Positions 45,425-54,625 of a stretch of 63,903 nucleotides of DNA are shown one piece after another. The DNA lies in the NCBI GenBank assembly GCA_017936665.1, contig JAGBFB010000043.1, forward strand, positions 1 to 63,903. The letters run 5' to 3'. Made by a program: the position numbers and the translations under genes. How positions within the stretch are numbered: the first letter of the stretch is position 1; every line of letters starts with the position of its first letter. The notes below the pieces were generated by a model that saw only the letters and a list, made by a program, of their open reading frames with translations, searched no databases and was not told where the DNA came from. Source of the stretch: Spirochaetaceae bacterium (lineage in GTDB: Bacteria; Spirochaetota; Spirochaetia; Treponematales; Treponemataceae).

Positions 45425-46447
45425 CTATTTGGAAAGTTTAACATTTATGTATTTTGCAGGATCTACAACGTCAGAACCAATGTGAACTTCGTAGTGCAGG
45501 TGAGGTCCTGTAGATAAACCTGTGTTTCCAACGGTTCCAATAACATCACCTTGAGAAACATACTGTCCTTTTTTTACACGAACAGAATTCATATGTGCAT
45601 ATCGTGTGTAAAATCCATGTTTGTGTTTAATAATTACATAATTACCAAATCCACTATCAAAAGTAACCGTAACAACTTGTCCGTTGGCAGTTGCAATAAT
45701 TGGATCTCCTGAACGCCAAGTTGAAAAGTCCAATCCTTTATGAATGTACCATTGTTTTGTAAATGGGTGAGTTGTTTGTCCAAAAGCACTAGAGATATGT
45801 CCAATCCCACCTTTCAAAGGCCAAACACTAGGAATATCAGAAAACAAAGTTCCTTGAGATTCAAGCATTTTTGCAATTTGCTCTAAAGGTTGAACGCTTC
45901 CATCTAAGTATGAAGTTAACTGTCTTATATCGGAAGCTTCTCTAATTGAACTTTGTGCAAGTTCTTGCATATCAAAAAGAGAAGATAAATCTCCTCCAAC
46001 AGAAGAATTTTGTTTAGTTCCAAAATTTTGTTTGATACCAACTAAGGATAAAGATTTTGATAAGGAATCTTGAAATCTTTTTGCAGCTTGTAAAAGATTA
46101 TTATTTTCATCTCTTAATTCATCTAAACTTGCTTGTATCTTACGGTTTTCTTCTGTTAAACGAGAAATCTCTGTACTAGATGAAATTACATTTGTATTGA
46201 AATATATAAAAGCAAACACAAGTACCACAACAACAATAGCACCTGTTGATAATGCAAAAAGAGAAGTTTGAAAATTTACTACTTTTTTTTCTGAATGAGG
46301 AACAATCATTATTGTGATTTTTCTACATCCTGCTTCTATAAAAGATTTGATTCCACGCCCAATCGCTTTAAAAAAAGAAGCAATTTTATAAAGAAATGAG
46401 GAAACTATATCTTTTTCTACACGTTTATAACGTCGTGTTTTTGGCAC
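45425..46447 (-). CDS. M23 family peptidoglycan endopeptidase (membrane-anchored)
   Basis: This 340-residue protein has a basic N-terminus, a transmembrane helix (about 65-90), a coiled coil (about 95-135) and a C-terminal LytM domain with intact zinc ligands (HKGLDFSTW and HLHYEVHIG). It should cut peptide cross-links in the periplasm. I start at GTG 46447, six bases after GGAGAA. The TTG at 46471 coincides with the predicted transcript start. Pairing with bactofilin suggests a cell-shape module. Confidence 0.9.
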   Translation of the reverse strand: MPKTRRYKRVEKDIVSSFLYKIASFFKAIGRGIKSFIEAGCRKITIMIVPHSEKKVVNFQTSLFALSTGAIVVVVLVFAFIYFNTNVISSSTEISRLTEENRKIQASLDELRDENNNLLQAAKRFQDSLSKSLSLVGIKQNFGTKQNSSVGGDLSSLFDMQELAQSSIREASDIRQLTSYLDGSVQPLEQIAKMLESQGTLFSDIPSVWPLKGGIGHISSAFGQTTHPFTKQWYIHKGLDFSTWRSGDPIIATANGQVVTVTFDSGFGNYVIIKHKHGFYTRYAHMNSVRVKKGQYVSQGDVIGTVGNTGLSTGPHLHYEVHIGSDVVDPAKYINVKLSK

Positions 46448-46476
46448 TTTCTTTTCTCCAAGATAATTCAAAGGAT

Positions 46477-46506
46477 ATTATATCATAAGGAAATAATCTA
46501 TGTCAA
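46477..46506 (-). promoter_or_regulatory. Consensus promoter of the M23-bactofilin-yaaR-ricT operon
   Basis: On the minus strand TTGACA-18 bp-TATAAT, both boxes perfect. The leader to the GTG is about 24 nt and contains the ribosome site. Confidence 0.8.
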
Positions 46507-46544
46507 ACATTGCTACTCTTATTCCAAAATTATCTGCTTTTTTG

Positions 46545-46573
46545 TTGACGATTAATAATTCCTGTGTTATTCT
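46545..46573 (+). promoter_or_regulatory. Promoter of the tatD operon
   Basis: TTGACG-17 bp-TATTCT, giving a leader of about 80 nt before the TatD ATG with its GGAAAG ribosome site. Confidence 0.5.
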
Positions 46574-46660
46574 TATCGGTAGGAACAGTTTAAAAAAATA
46601 CATAAATTTGTTTCTACAGAAGTATTTTTACTTCTTATCATCTTATTTGGAAAGAAAGCC

Positions 46661-47434
46661 ATGCAGTTTTTTGATACTCACGCCCACATAGGGCTTATTT
46701 ATGATGACCCTATAGAGCAGCTTCGTGTTATACAAGAAGCAAAACAAGCTAATGTTACTCGTATTGTAAGTATTTGTAATAGTCTACATGATTTTACAAA
46801 AGTATATGCAAATTTAAAATCTGTACCAGGAATTTATCATGCAGTTGGAGTTTCTCCATCTGAGGTAACAACTCCAGGGAAAGATTGGATTCAAACAGTT
46901 GAAAATAGTCTTAAACTTCCTAATGTTGTTGCTCTTGGAGAAACAGGATTAGATTATTATAGAAAATTTGGTGATAAACGTTCACAAATTGAACTTTTTA
47001 TTACTCAACTAGAAATTGCTCAAAAAGCAAATGTACCTGTAATCATTCATAACAGAGACGCAGGAAAAGATATTTTTGATATTCTCTCAGAAAGAATTCC
47101 TGATGCAGGAGCAGTTCTTCATTGTTATTCTGAAAACGCAGAATATGCAAAAAAAGCATTAGATTTAAATGTATATTTTTCTTTTGCTGGAAATTTAACT
47201 TATAGAAATGCTCGTGATTTACATGATACAGTACTAAATATTCCAGTTGATAGAATCCTTATTGAATCAGAAAGTCCTTTTATGGTTCCAGCTGAATTTA
47301 GAGGAAAGAGAAATATGCCTTGCTATACACCTTCCACAGTTAAATTCTTAAGTGAACTTTTAGATATGGACTTAGAAGAATTAAGTGCTCAACTTTGGAA
47401 AAACAGTTGTAAATTCTTCCGATTACCAGAATAA
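46661..47434 (+). CDS. tatD: TatD family metal-dependent hydrolase
   Basis: This 257-residue amidohydrolase-fold nuclease has the metal motif DTHAHIGLIYD at the N-terminus, GLDYY, IIHNRDAGKD, VLHCYSE and the late ILIESESPFMVP (the canonical ETD changed to ESE). TatD proteins are 3'-5' DNases or RNases. A GGAAAG ribosome site precedes the ATG. It starts a plus-strand run of eight genes. Confidence 0.9.
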   Translation: MQFFDTHAHIGLIYDDPIEQLRVIQEAKQANVTRIVSICNSLHDFTKVYANLKSVPGIYHAVGVSPSEVTTPGKDWIQTVENSLKLPNVVALGETGLDYYRKFGDKRSQIELFITQLEIAQKANVPVIIHNRDAGKDIFDILSERIPDAGAVLHCYSENAEYAKKALDLNVYFSFAGNLTYRNARDLHDTVLNIPVDRILIESESPFMVPAEFRGKRNMPCYTPSTVKFLSELLDMDLEELSAQLWKNSCKFFRLPE

Positions 47435-47446
47435 ATTTGTTAAACA

Positions 47447-48463
47447 ATGAGTTTATATCACAGCGTACATATCGGAAACCTAAAAGTTCCTGGAAATTTG
47501 TTTTTAGCCCCAGTGGCTGGATACTCAGACAGAGCTTTTAGGTTTATTTGTAAAGAAAATGGTGCAGATATGGGATACACGGAGATGGTTTCTTCAGAAG
47601 CCATTTACCGAGGTTCCGATAAATCAGAAAAATTATTATTAAAAGCACAAAATGATCCTCTTTTTGCAGTTCAAATCTTTGGAGGAAACGAAACTGCTAT
47701 TTTTGAAGGTTCTTCTTTTATCATAAAAAAATATTCGCCATCCCTACTTGATATAAATGCTGGATGTCCTGTTCCAAAAATAATAAAATCAGGAGCAGGT
47801 TCTGCTTTAACCCGAGAACCAGAAAAACTCTACAAAATGGTAAAAGCGGCAATTCTAGCAACAAAAGAAACAGACAATCCAGCTTTACCAGTTACAGTAA
47901 AAATTCGTTCCGGTTGGGATTCAAGTCATCTTAGTTGGAAAGAAGCAGCCTTAGCAGCCTACGAAGCAGGCGTTGCCGCCATTACAATTCACCCAAGGAC
48001 AAAAGCACAAGGTTACGAAGGTAAATCAGATTGGTCTATTCTTGCAGAACTTGTGGATTTATTCAAAGACAAAAAACATTCTTCAGGAAGTAAAATTCAA
48101 ATTTTTGGCTCAGGTGATGTTTTTTCACCTGAAGATGCAAAAAATATGCTTGAACAAACAAAATGTGATGGAGTAATGTTTGCTCGGGGTGCAATGGGAA
48201 ATCCTTTTATTTTTAACCAGACAAAAGATTTATTAACAAAAGGAAGTTATGAAGAAGTTTCTATACAGCACCGAATTAATACAGGATTGAAAGAACTAGA
48301 AATTCTTATTGAAGATTCTAACGAACAAATTGCTTGCAGAGAAATGCGAAAACGATTTTGCTGTTACGCAAAAGGATTTTCTGGAAGTTCACAAATTAGA
48401 ATGCAAATTGTTCAAGCACAAACTTTTGATGATTACAAAAAAATATTTTCTTCATTCTTGTAA
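47447..48463 (+). CDS. dusB: tRNA-dihydrouridine synthase
   Basis: This 338-residue FMN enzyme reduces uridines in the tRNA D-loop. The TIM-barrel motifs are present: LAPVAGYSDRAFRFICKENGADMGYTEMVSSE, the active-site DINAGCPVPKIIKSGAGSAL with catalytic cysteine, TVKIRSGWD, ITIHPRTKAQGYEG and GVMFARGAMGNPFIF. The length and the ICKENGAD stretch favour the DusB branch. The gene begins 12 bases after tatD without a clear ribosome site. Confidence 0.9.
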   Translation: MSLYHSVHIGNLKVPGNLFLAPVAGYSDRAFRFICKENGADMGYTEMVSSEAIYRGSDKSEKLLLKAQNDPLFAVQIFGGNETAIFEGSSFIIKKYSPSLLDINAGCPVPKIIKSGAGSALTREPEKLYKMVKAAILATKETDNPALPVTVKIRSGWDSSHLSWKEAALAAYEAGVAAITIHPRTKAQGYEGKSDWSILAELVDLFKDKKHSSGSKIQIFGSGDVFSPEDAKNMLEQTKCDGVMFARGAMGNPFIFNQTKDLLTKGSYEEVSIQHRINTGLKELEILIEDSNEQIACREMRKRFCCYAKGFSGSSQIRMQIVQAQTFDDYKKIFSSFL

Positions 48464-48503
48464 ACTGACAAAAATGATTGTAAAATGATAATAAGAGATT
48501 AAT

Positions 48504-50081
48504 ATGGCATTTTTTCAAAGCCTTGTAGAATTTATTGAAACAGTTTTTCTTTCCTCAAATCCTGATGTAAAAATGAAACTTGACATCAAAAAAATCGAAA
48601 ATGATTTAAAATTGATTAAACCAGAAATTTATAAAAATGGACAAGTTACAGCAAATTTTGGAAATGCTTTTTATGTTTTATACAAAGAAACTGCCTTTAT
48701 TCAAGGAATATTACAAGAAACAATAAATTCTGAAAATGTGCAAATTGCAAATCATTTTGTAGATTTATTAATTTCTACGGGATTTTCTGGTGATTACAAA
48801 CAAAAACTTGCAAGTCTTTCCTATGAGAATTTGAGCAACACCATAATGAATGCAACAAATCAACATAAAGCCTTTGAAGAACAAACACGAAATCTTGAAA
48901 GTATAATAAAATTTTTGCATACACCTGAATTTAGAAAAATTGAATTAGTTTTATGCCAAGTTGATAAATTATACGACCTTTGCAGATTTAACTATATGTC
49001 AGCTCTTCATCTTTTTGATAAAAATTTTGATGTTACATCCACTACTCCAAATTATTCTAATGTTGATTTAGCTCTTCTAGAAGATATTTTGATGGATTTA
49101 TACTATATAGTTGGAAATTATGAAATCACAAACACACAAGCTAGAGTTATAACAGTTCTTGCAGAACAAAAAAATAACGGAAGCATAAACGGCGAATATC
49201 ACGAAAAAATTATGAACAGTCTTAAAAAAATTGCTTCTGTTTTGAAAAAAGTTTTAAGTAAAGAAATTCTACTTTCAATGCTTAAAATTATCAAAAAAAA
49301 TCCTAATTTAACATTACCTACAGGAAAATTTAATCAAAATAAAATTTCGCTTTTTACAATTCGATTACAAAAACATCATGCTGCAAATATTGAAAGATTA
49401 CAAAGTGAAATTCAAGATAAAAAAATTGAAAGCGATATAAAAATCCTTTTTGAAAATAAACAAATTTACAACTTTCAACACTATAATCCAGAAACAAATA
49501 GATTTTTACAGAATGCAGGATTTCCTTCTTTTATTTGGGTAACTCCTGCAACGGTTCTAAAATCCTTTGTATCTCAATTTTACACAGACCAAATTCAAGC
49601 TCTTTTAAACGATATTGTAGTAGAAGGTTTTTTTGCCAATCCAGCATATAAAACAGAATTTTCTACTAAAGTTTTTGCATGTACAGAAACATTAGGCAGA
49701 ATTAAAGAATTTGAACAAAAATTTGAAAAAGATGGGGCTTTTGATGTAGCAGTATTAAGAAACCTTGCAATAGAAAGCCATAAAAATGCTGATTTAGGAA
49801 AAAAATTAATAAAACAAATAGAAACTATAAATGCAGTTGCTCATCACTTATTAAGAAAAGAAGTAAAAGCATTTAAAGACTTGTACTCAATTATATCTTC
49901 TTTGCTTTCTGAATCCCATAAATCCAAAACAGAGAACATTACTAACATAAAAATGTTGTTTTTATCAACAAGGAACAGAGATGCTGTGGAAATTTTAGAA
50001 AAAGAATTCAATCTTTGGAATTTTTTTCTTGAAATAATGAAAAACTATGTTATAATTAACAGTACTGATAAACATGAATAA
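48504..50081 (+). CDS. Hypothetical helical protein
   Basis: This 525-residue protein has no signal peptide or membrane helix. It is predicted to be almost wholly helical and Lys/Glu/Asn-rich, apart from a short stretch near FLQNAGFPSFIWVTPATVL. I do not recognise a family; the character is that of spirochaete-restricted cytoplasmic proteins. Its end overlaps the start of the GAF-GGDEF cyclase gene by eight bases, so the two are coupled and it may belong to that signalling path. Confidence 0.6.
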   Translation: MAFFQSLVEFIETVFLSSNPDVKMKLDIKKIENDLKLIKPEIYKNGQVTANFGNAFYVLYKETAFIQGILQETINSENVQIANHFVDLLISTGFSGDYKQKLASLSYENLSNTIMNATNQHKAFEEQTRNLESIIKFLHTPEFRKIELVLCQVDKLYDLCRFNYMSALHLFDKNFDVTSTTPNYSNVDLALLEDILMDLYYIVGNYEITNTQARVITVLAEQKNNGSINGEYHEKIMNSLKKIASVLKKVLSKEILLSMLKIIKKNPNLTLPTGKFNQNKISLFTIRLQKHHAANIERLQSEIQDKKIESDIKILFENKQIYNFQHYNPETNRFLQNAGFPSFIWVTPATVLKSFVSQFYTDQIQALLNDIVVEGFFANPAYKTEFSTKVFACTETLGRIKEFEQKFEKDGAFDVAVLRNLAIESHKNADLGKKLIKQIETINAVAHHLLRKEVKAFKDLYSIISSLLSESHKSKTENITNIKMLFLSTRNRDAVEILEKEFNLWNFFLEIMKNYVIINSTDKHE

Positions 50082-51180
50082 GATGAAACAAGAAGGAAAA
50101 AACAACAAATTAATCTCAGAAGCGCAAATCGAAGAGTACGAAAAGAAACTTTATGACTACGGACAATTAATAGAAATCTCAAAGAGTTTATGTTCCGTGC
50201 TAGAGTTTTCTACTTTGATTGAGTCTATTCTCTATACCTGTATGTGCCAAATGCGCGTATTAGGTGCAGGTATGTTCGTACTTAAAAGTTTTGACTCAGA
50301 TTGTTTCACTTTAGATAACAACTATAGTGGATTTGACCCTGACACAGAACTAGAATATACAATTCCAACATCTCATCCACTTATTTCTTATTTGTGCGAA
50401 ACAAATCAGGCATATACAATAGACGAGCTTGAAAGCAACCTAGACAAGACAGTCTTGTTAAAACAAATTTCATCGCTAAATCCATCTTTGGTAGTTCCTT
50501 TAAAACTAAAAAATCACCTAAACGGAGTTCTTTTATTAGGTGATAGAATTATGCTTGATGATGAAAACTGTTATTACACAGATTATGAACGGGATCAGAT
50601 TATCAAAATTGCATCTTTAGCATCTATTGCAATTAACAATGCATCACTTATTGAGCAAACAACAACTGATATGATGACTCATTTAAAATTAAAGCATTAT
50701 TTCTTTACAGTTTTAGCAGAAAAACTTGATTTTTGTGCATTAAATAAAATGCCAATTTCTGTTTTGATGTTAGATATAGACTTTTTTAAAAAATTTAACG
50801 ACACCTATGGACACGCTTGTGGAGACTTTGTTCTTCAAAAAGTTTCTAAGACAATCTTTGAAAGTATTCGTGGTCAAGATTTAGCAGGGCGCTATGGTGG
50901 AGAAGAATTTGTTGTTATGCTCTACAACACTGACGCAGATGCAGCAATGATGGTTGCAGAGCGCATCAGAAAAAATATTGCTGAACAAGAACTTATTTAT
51001 GAAAACAATAAAATGAGTTTGACAATTTCTATTGGGGTTTCTGTTTTTGATGGATATAATTCTGTAAATGCAAAAGATTTAGTTGAACTAGCAGATCGTG
51101 CCTTGTATCAGTCAAAAGAAAATGGTAGAAACAGAGTAACCTTGGCAGACGAAAACACTCCACCTCCTACAAAGAAATAA
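50074..51180 (+). CDS. GAF-GGDEF diguanylate cyclase
   Basis: This 368-residue cytoplasmic protein has a short N-terminal helix, a GAF domain (about 30-195) and a GGDEF domain (about 200-360) with active site RYGGEEFVVML, the metal motif LDIDFFKKFNDTYGHACGD and an RGQD inhibitory site five residues before the GG. It should make cyclic di-GMP with product inhibition under control of a GAF ligand. The ATG at 50074 is used; one at 50083 is possible. The rhomboid gene begins directly after its stop. Confidence 0.9.
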   Translation: MNKMKQEGKNNKLISEAQIEEYEKKLYDYGQLIEISKSLCSVLEFSTLIESILYTCMCQMRVLGAGMFVLKSFDSDCFTLDNNYSGFDPDTELEYTIPTSHPLISYLCETNQAYTIDELESNLDKTVLLKQISSLNPSLVVPLKLKNHLNGVLLLGDRIMLDDENCYYTDYERDQIIKIASLASIAINNASLIEQTTTDMMTHLKLKHYFFTVLAEKLDFCALNKMPISVLMLDIDFFKKFNDTYGHACGDFVLQKVSKTIFESIRGQDLAGRYGGEEFVVMLYNTDADAAMMVAERIRKNIAEQELIYENNKMSLTISIGVSVFDGYNSVNAKDLVELADRALYQSKENGRNRVTLADENTPPPTKK

Positions 51181-51822
51181 ATGACTTTATTCAACAAAAT
51201 AAGAAAGCCTTTTTCATACACATATATAAACGTTGCTCTAATTCTAATCGGAATAAATGTCTTATTTTTTGTGATTTCACAAAAGTTTACAAATTTATAC
51301 ACTTATTGCTCCCTAAATGTTTACAATGTAATAAAAGGTAAAATGTACTGGCAATTCTTTACATATATGTTTGTACATTCAAATTTAAGCCATTTATTTT
51401 CAAATATGCTAGGACTTTTGTTTTTTGGAATCACATTAGAACGCTCAATTGGTTCAAAAGAATTTTTATTATTTTATTTTGTAACTGGAACACTCTGTGG
51501 TGTTTTTTCTTTTATACTAAACTGGATATTAGGTGCCTATGGAGTTTTTTTAATGGGAGCTTCTGGAGTAATTTATGCAATCTTGTTGCTTTTTGCAGTA
51601 AGTTTTCCTCGTTCCACAATTTATATTTGGGGAATTATTCCATTACCAGCACCGATATTAGTAATTGTATACACAATATTTGAACTTGTAAGCCAATTTT
51701 CTGCTAATTCAAATATTGCACACTATGCACACTTAGCAGGATTTTTGTTTGCATACTTATACTGCTTAGTTAGAATGGGAGTAAACCCTTGGAAAGTATG
51801 GAAAAACAACTACCACAGATAA
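51181..51822 (+). CDS. Rhomboid family intramembrane serine protease
   Basis: This 213-residue membrane protein has six hydrophobic helices and the rhomboid catalytic pair: serine in GASGVIYAI and histidine in HYAHLAGFLFAY, plus the oxyanion-region HSNLSHLFSNMLGL. Rhomboids cut membrane proteins within or near the bilayer. The ATG abuts the preceding stop codon, and the 3' end overlaps the next gene. Confidence 0.88.
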   Translation: MTLFNKIRKPFSYTYINVALILIGINVLFFVISQKFTNLYTYCSLNVYNVIKGKMYWQFFTYMFVHSNLSHLFSNMLGLLFFGITLERSIGSKEFLLFYFVTGTLCGVFSFILNWILGAYGVFLMGASGVIYAILLLFAVSFPRSTIYIWGIIPLPAPILVIVYTIFELVSQFSANSNIAHYAHLAGFLFAYLYCLVRMGVNPWKVWKNNYHR

Positions 51823-52532
51823 GATTCTTTCTCTTTGCAATTTTATTATTTATAGTACCAAATTTATTTGCACAAAATTCAACTTCTCAGCCACAAATGA
51901 GTAGTTATACGCAAACTGGAAAAATCAGAATACAAATGTGGTCTTTATTAGAACAAGACCCAAAATTATTACAAGAAACAGAAAATACTAATGAAAATCT
52001 ATTTTTCTCATATTCTGTAAACGAAATAAAAAATCTAGCACCTTTTGTTTTTGAGGGAATAATCCATGGTTGGAAATTTAGTTATACACCCTATGATAAA
52101 ACTCGCAATGTCAATGAATATTTTGAATATTCTGTAGATGGACTTTCCATTAGCAAAAATGATAAAAACATTTCTTACAAAAATCCTTATTTTCAAGATA
52201 ATAAACTTTATTGTTGGGTAGAATATCATCTTTCAAAAGAAATGGTAAATAAACTAAATCACTCAAAATCCATAGTTTTTAAAAAAATTAGTGGAAAAGG
52301 AAAAGGTAGAGTTTCAGAAGGTGAGGAAGGAATAAAAAAAGCCTTTTCAGAAGCCTTAAAAAATGCAGTAAGAAATCACGGTAGAGATATTTCTAAAAAT
52401 AAACCAAAAGAAATCCTTGGAACAGTAAAAATCACTGGAAATCCTAGAGTATATATTGATAGTGGATTTTATGTTGTAGACCTTGATTTTTTTGTGGAAG
52501 TAGATAAAATAGTTCAATATACATCATTTTAA
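51798..52532 (+). CDS. Hypothetical exported protein
   Basis: This protein of about 244 residues has a signal peptide (about 8-28, IRFFLFAILLFIVPNLFAQ). The body is not recognised. A C-terminal stretch reading EEGIKKAFSEALKNAVRNHGRDI followed by two beta strands recalls LPP20/FlgP-like secreted proteins, but this is weak. The ATG at 51798 is chosen over the TTG at 51789. It overlaps the rhomboid gene by 25 bases. The next gene also encodes a small exported protein. Confidence 0.6.
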   Translation: MEKQLPQIRFFLFAILLFIVPNLFAQNSTSQPQMSSYTQTGKIRIQMWSLLEQDPKLLQETENTNENLFFSYSVNEIKNLAPFVFEGIIHGWKFSYTPYDKTRNVNEYFEYSVDGLSISKNDKNISYKNPYFQDNKLYCWVEYHLSKEMVNKLNHSKSIVFKKISGKGKGRVSEGEEGIKKAFSEALKNAVRNHGRDISKNKPKEILGTVKITGNPRVYIDSGFYVVDLDFFVEVDKIVQYTSF

Positions 52533-52544
52533 GGACGAATTTTT

Positions 52545-52874
52545 ATGAAAAAAACAATTTTTATTCTAATCATTTTGGTTTTATCTTTATCAATTTTTGC
52601 TGAAATGCCAGCAGTACAAGTAATTCAAGAAAAGGGCAAGATTGATACACTTACAATTGAATACATAAAAGCATTTGACGAAGCTCGATTTATCTATACT
52701 CTACCTGCAAGTTTATTTGATAAAGGAGATACAATCGAAAAAATTAATCAAAGAGTGTCTCTTTTTACACGAGAAAACGGATATTATTTTTACAACAGAA
52801 TTGCAGATGATATTATCCGCTATGACAACACAAAAAATCTTGCTACTTATACAGCCACAATTAAATTTAAATAA
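52545..52874 (+). CDS. Small hypothetical exported protein
   Basis: This 109-residue protein has a signal peptide (KKTIFILIILVLSLSIFAEM) and a beta-rich remainder with no recognised domain. An AAGGA ribosome site lies nine bases upstream. It follows the other exported protein by 12 bases in the same operon, so the two may form an envelope pair. Confidence 0.6.
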   Translation: MKKTIFILIILVLSLSIFAEMPAVQVIQEKGKIDTLTIEYIKAFDEARFIYTLPASLFDKGDTIEKINQRVSLFTRENGYYFYNRIADDIIRYDNTKNLATYTATIKFK

Positions 52875-52877
52875 TTT

Positions 52878-53639
52878 ATGACACAACAACAATGGAAAGC
52901 ATTTTGTGCTTTCAAAAAGGAATTTCAGGATATTTGTAATTTTTGGAAAAATAAATATTCTGAAATTCTAAAACCATTACAAAAACAAATTGCAAATCAA
53001 GACAAAGTTCCAGAATATCCAATAGAAAACCCAATTGTGTATAATACGGCTTTAGATGAAGTTTCTCAATCAGACGAAATTAAACTCATTCTTATTGGTG
53101 ATAATCCTGGCAAAAACGAGCAATTAGAAATAAATAAAAAATATCTTGTAGGTCTTTCAGGCAAAATAGCAGATAACTTTTTCAAAAAAAATATTGAACT
53201 TCAAACTGACTTTAGAAAAAATATAATCATCTTAAACAAAACTCCAATTCATACTGCAAAGACAAAAGAACTTCTTTTTTTGGCAAATCAAAATAAAGAA
53301 ATTGCAGAACTTATAAAAACAAGTCAAATTTGGATGGCAAAAAAAACAGTAGAACTTCAAATTGCACTTAACTGTAAATTGTGGCTTGTAGGCTACGCAG
53401 AAGTAAAAGAAAAAGGAATTTTTCAGGAATATAAAAAAACACTTTTTGAAGAATATCAAAAAAATGAAGATGGAAAAAACGCTTACAAAAATTTTTTTGT
53501 ATATCAACATTTTTCAATGAATAGATTTTTAATAGATTTAAATGAATTTTCTTCCTCAAAAGAAACTACAAATAAAAGTCTAGAAACGAGATTAAACGAA
53601 TTAGGTACAATTCATAAAAAACAAATTTTTGGTTTATAA
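52878..53639 (+). CDS. Uracil-DNA glycosylase-like protein
   Basis: This 253-residue protein shows the UDG superfamily layout: LILIGDNPGKNEQ matches the first active-site loop, IIILNKTPIHTAK the uracil-pocket strand, and VYQHFSMNRFL sits where the second loop would be, though the usual HPS motif is not clear. It could be a base-excision glycosylase or a divergent non-catalytic member. It has no ribosome site and follows the previous gene by three bases. Confidence 0.55.
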   Translation: MTQQQWKAFCAFKKEFQDICNFWKNKYSEILKPLQKQIANQDKVPEYPIENPIVYNTALDEVSQSDEIKLILIGDNPGKNEQLEINKKYLVGLSGKIADNFFKKNIELQTDFRKNIIILNKTPIHTAKTKELLFLANQNKEIAELIKTSQIWMAKKTVELQIALNCKLWLVGYAEVKEKGIFQEYKKTLFEEYQKNEDGKNAYKNFFVYQHFSMNRFLIDLNEFSSSKETTNKSLETRLNELGTIHKKQIFGL

Positions 53640-53643
53640 AAAT

Positions 53644-54552
53644 TTAGTAAATCGTTTTTCCTAAAAGCCGAGCAAGAAGTTCTACAGCCATCAATGCAGT
53701 TTGATTTCGTACATCCAAAACAGGATTTACTTCTACAATTTCTACAGATTTTACCAACTTTGTACTTGCCATTTCTTCCATTAAAAGAAGTGCTTCTCGA
53801 TAATTTAATCCACCAGGAAGAGGAATACCAACTCCAGGAGCAAACATTGGGTCAATAACATCCATATCAAAACTTACATGAACTACATCAGCGTGAGTTT
53901 TAAAAAATAACACAATCTGATTTAATATTTTTGCAAAACCTTTTCGATCAATATCACTCATTGTAAAAGCAGTAACGCCTGCTTCTTTCATAAGACGTTT
54001 TTCGCCTACATCTATATCACGCAAACCTACATAGCAAACATTATGAGGATCAATTTTTCTGCCCTCAAAATAAAGATTTGTTAAATCTGGTATTCCGTAA
54101 CCACAAGAAGCCGACATACACATTCCATGGATGTTTCCAGAAGGAGAAGTTGTGCAATCATTAAAATCTCCATGGGCATCCACATAAAGAACACCAATTC
54201 TTTTATTTGTATCTTTGTATGCACTAGAAAGCCCTGCTAAAGTTCCCAAAGCGATAGAATGGTCGCCGCCAAGGACGATAGGAAAATCTCCATTTTTTAC
54301 AAGGGATTCCACTTTTTCTGCCAAGAGATTACAAGCTTTTACAATTGGTTTCAAATAACGAGCCTTTGAATCACCAATTTCTTCTTGTTCTTGCCTAGAA
54401 ATTTCTATTGGCGAAGAAAACTCCACTTTTTCATAATTTAAATCTTGCAAAGTTTCTTTTAATCCTGCTAAACGAATTGCAGAAGGTCCCATATCTGAAC
54501 CATGACGATTTCCACCAAAATCAAGAGGCATTTCTAAAACGTGAATATTCAT
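53644..54552 (-). CDS. rocF: Arginase
   Basis: This protein of about 302 residues hydrolyses arginine to ornithine and urea. Mn ligands are in GGDHSIALG, DAHGDFND and SFDMDVIDP; SGNIHGM and EIVEVNPVLDVRN complete the family pattern. The start at 54552 follows a perfect-spacing promoter; the ATG at 54561 overlaps its -10 box. Agmatinase is less likely given the GNIHGM pattern. No urease or ornithine genes are adjacent. Confidence 0.9.
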   Translation of the reverse strand: MNIHVLEMPLDFGGNRHGSDMGPSAIRLAGLKETLQDLNYEKVEFSSPIEISRQEQEEIGDSKARYLKPIVKACNLLAEKVESLVKNGDFPIVLGGDHSIALGTLAGLSSAYKDTNKRIGVLYVDAHGDFNDCTTSPSGNIHGMCMSASCGYGIPDLTNLYFEGRKIDPHNVCYVGLRDIDVGEKRLMKEAGVTAFTMSDIDRKGFAKILNQIVLFFKTHADVVHVSFDMDVIDPMFAPGVGIPLPGGLNYREALLLMEEMASTKLVKSVEIVEVNPVLDVRNQTALMAVELLARLLGKTIY

Positions 54553-54559
54553 AGACTTC

Positions 54560-54588
54560 ATTATATTATGAAATTTGTAGGTTTACAA
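54560..54588 (-). promoter_or_regulatory. Promoter of arginase (leaderless)
   Basis: On the minus strand TTGTAA-17 bp-TATAAT, ending seven bases before the ATG at 54552. Confidence 0.65.
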
Positions 54589-54625
54589 GAAGAGATTTTC
54601 TGTAAAAAAACGGAGGTTTAATAAT

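Noticed and set aside
46500-46691. 63-residue ORF before tatD
   Set aside because: It overlaps two promoters and the tatD start; no ribosome site.
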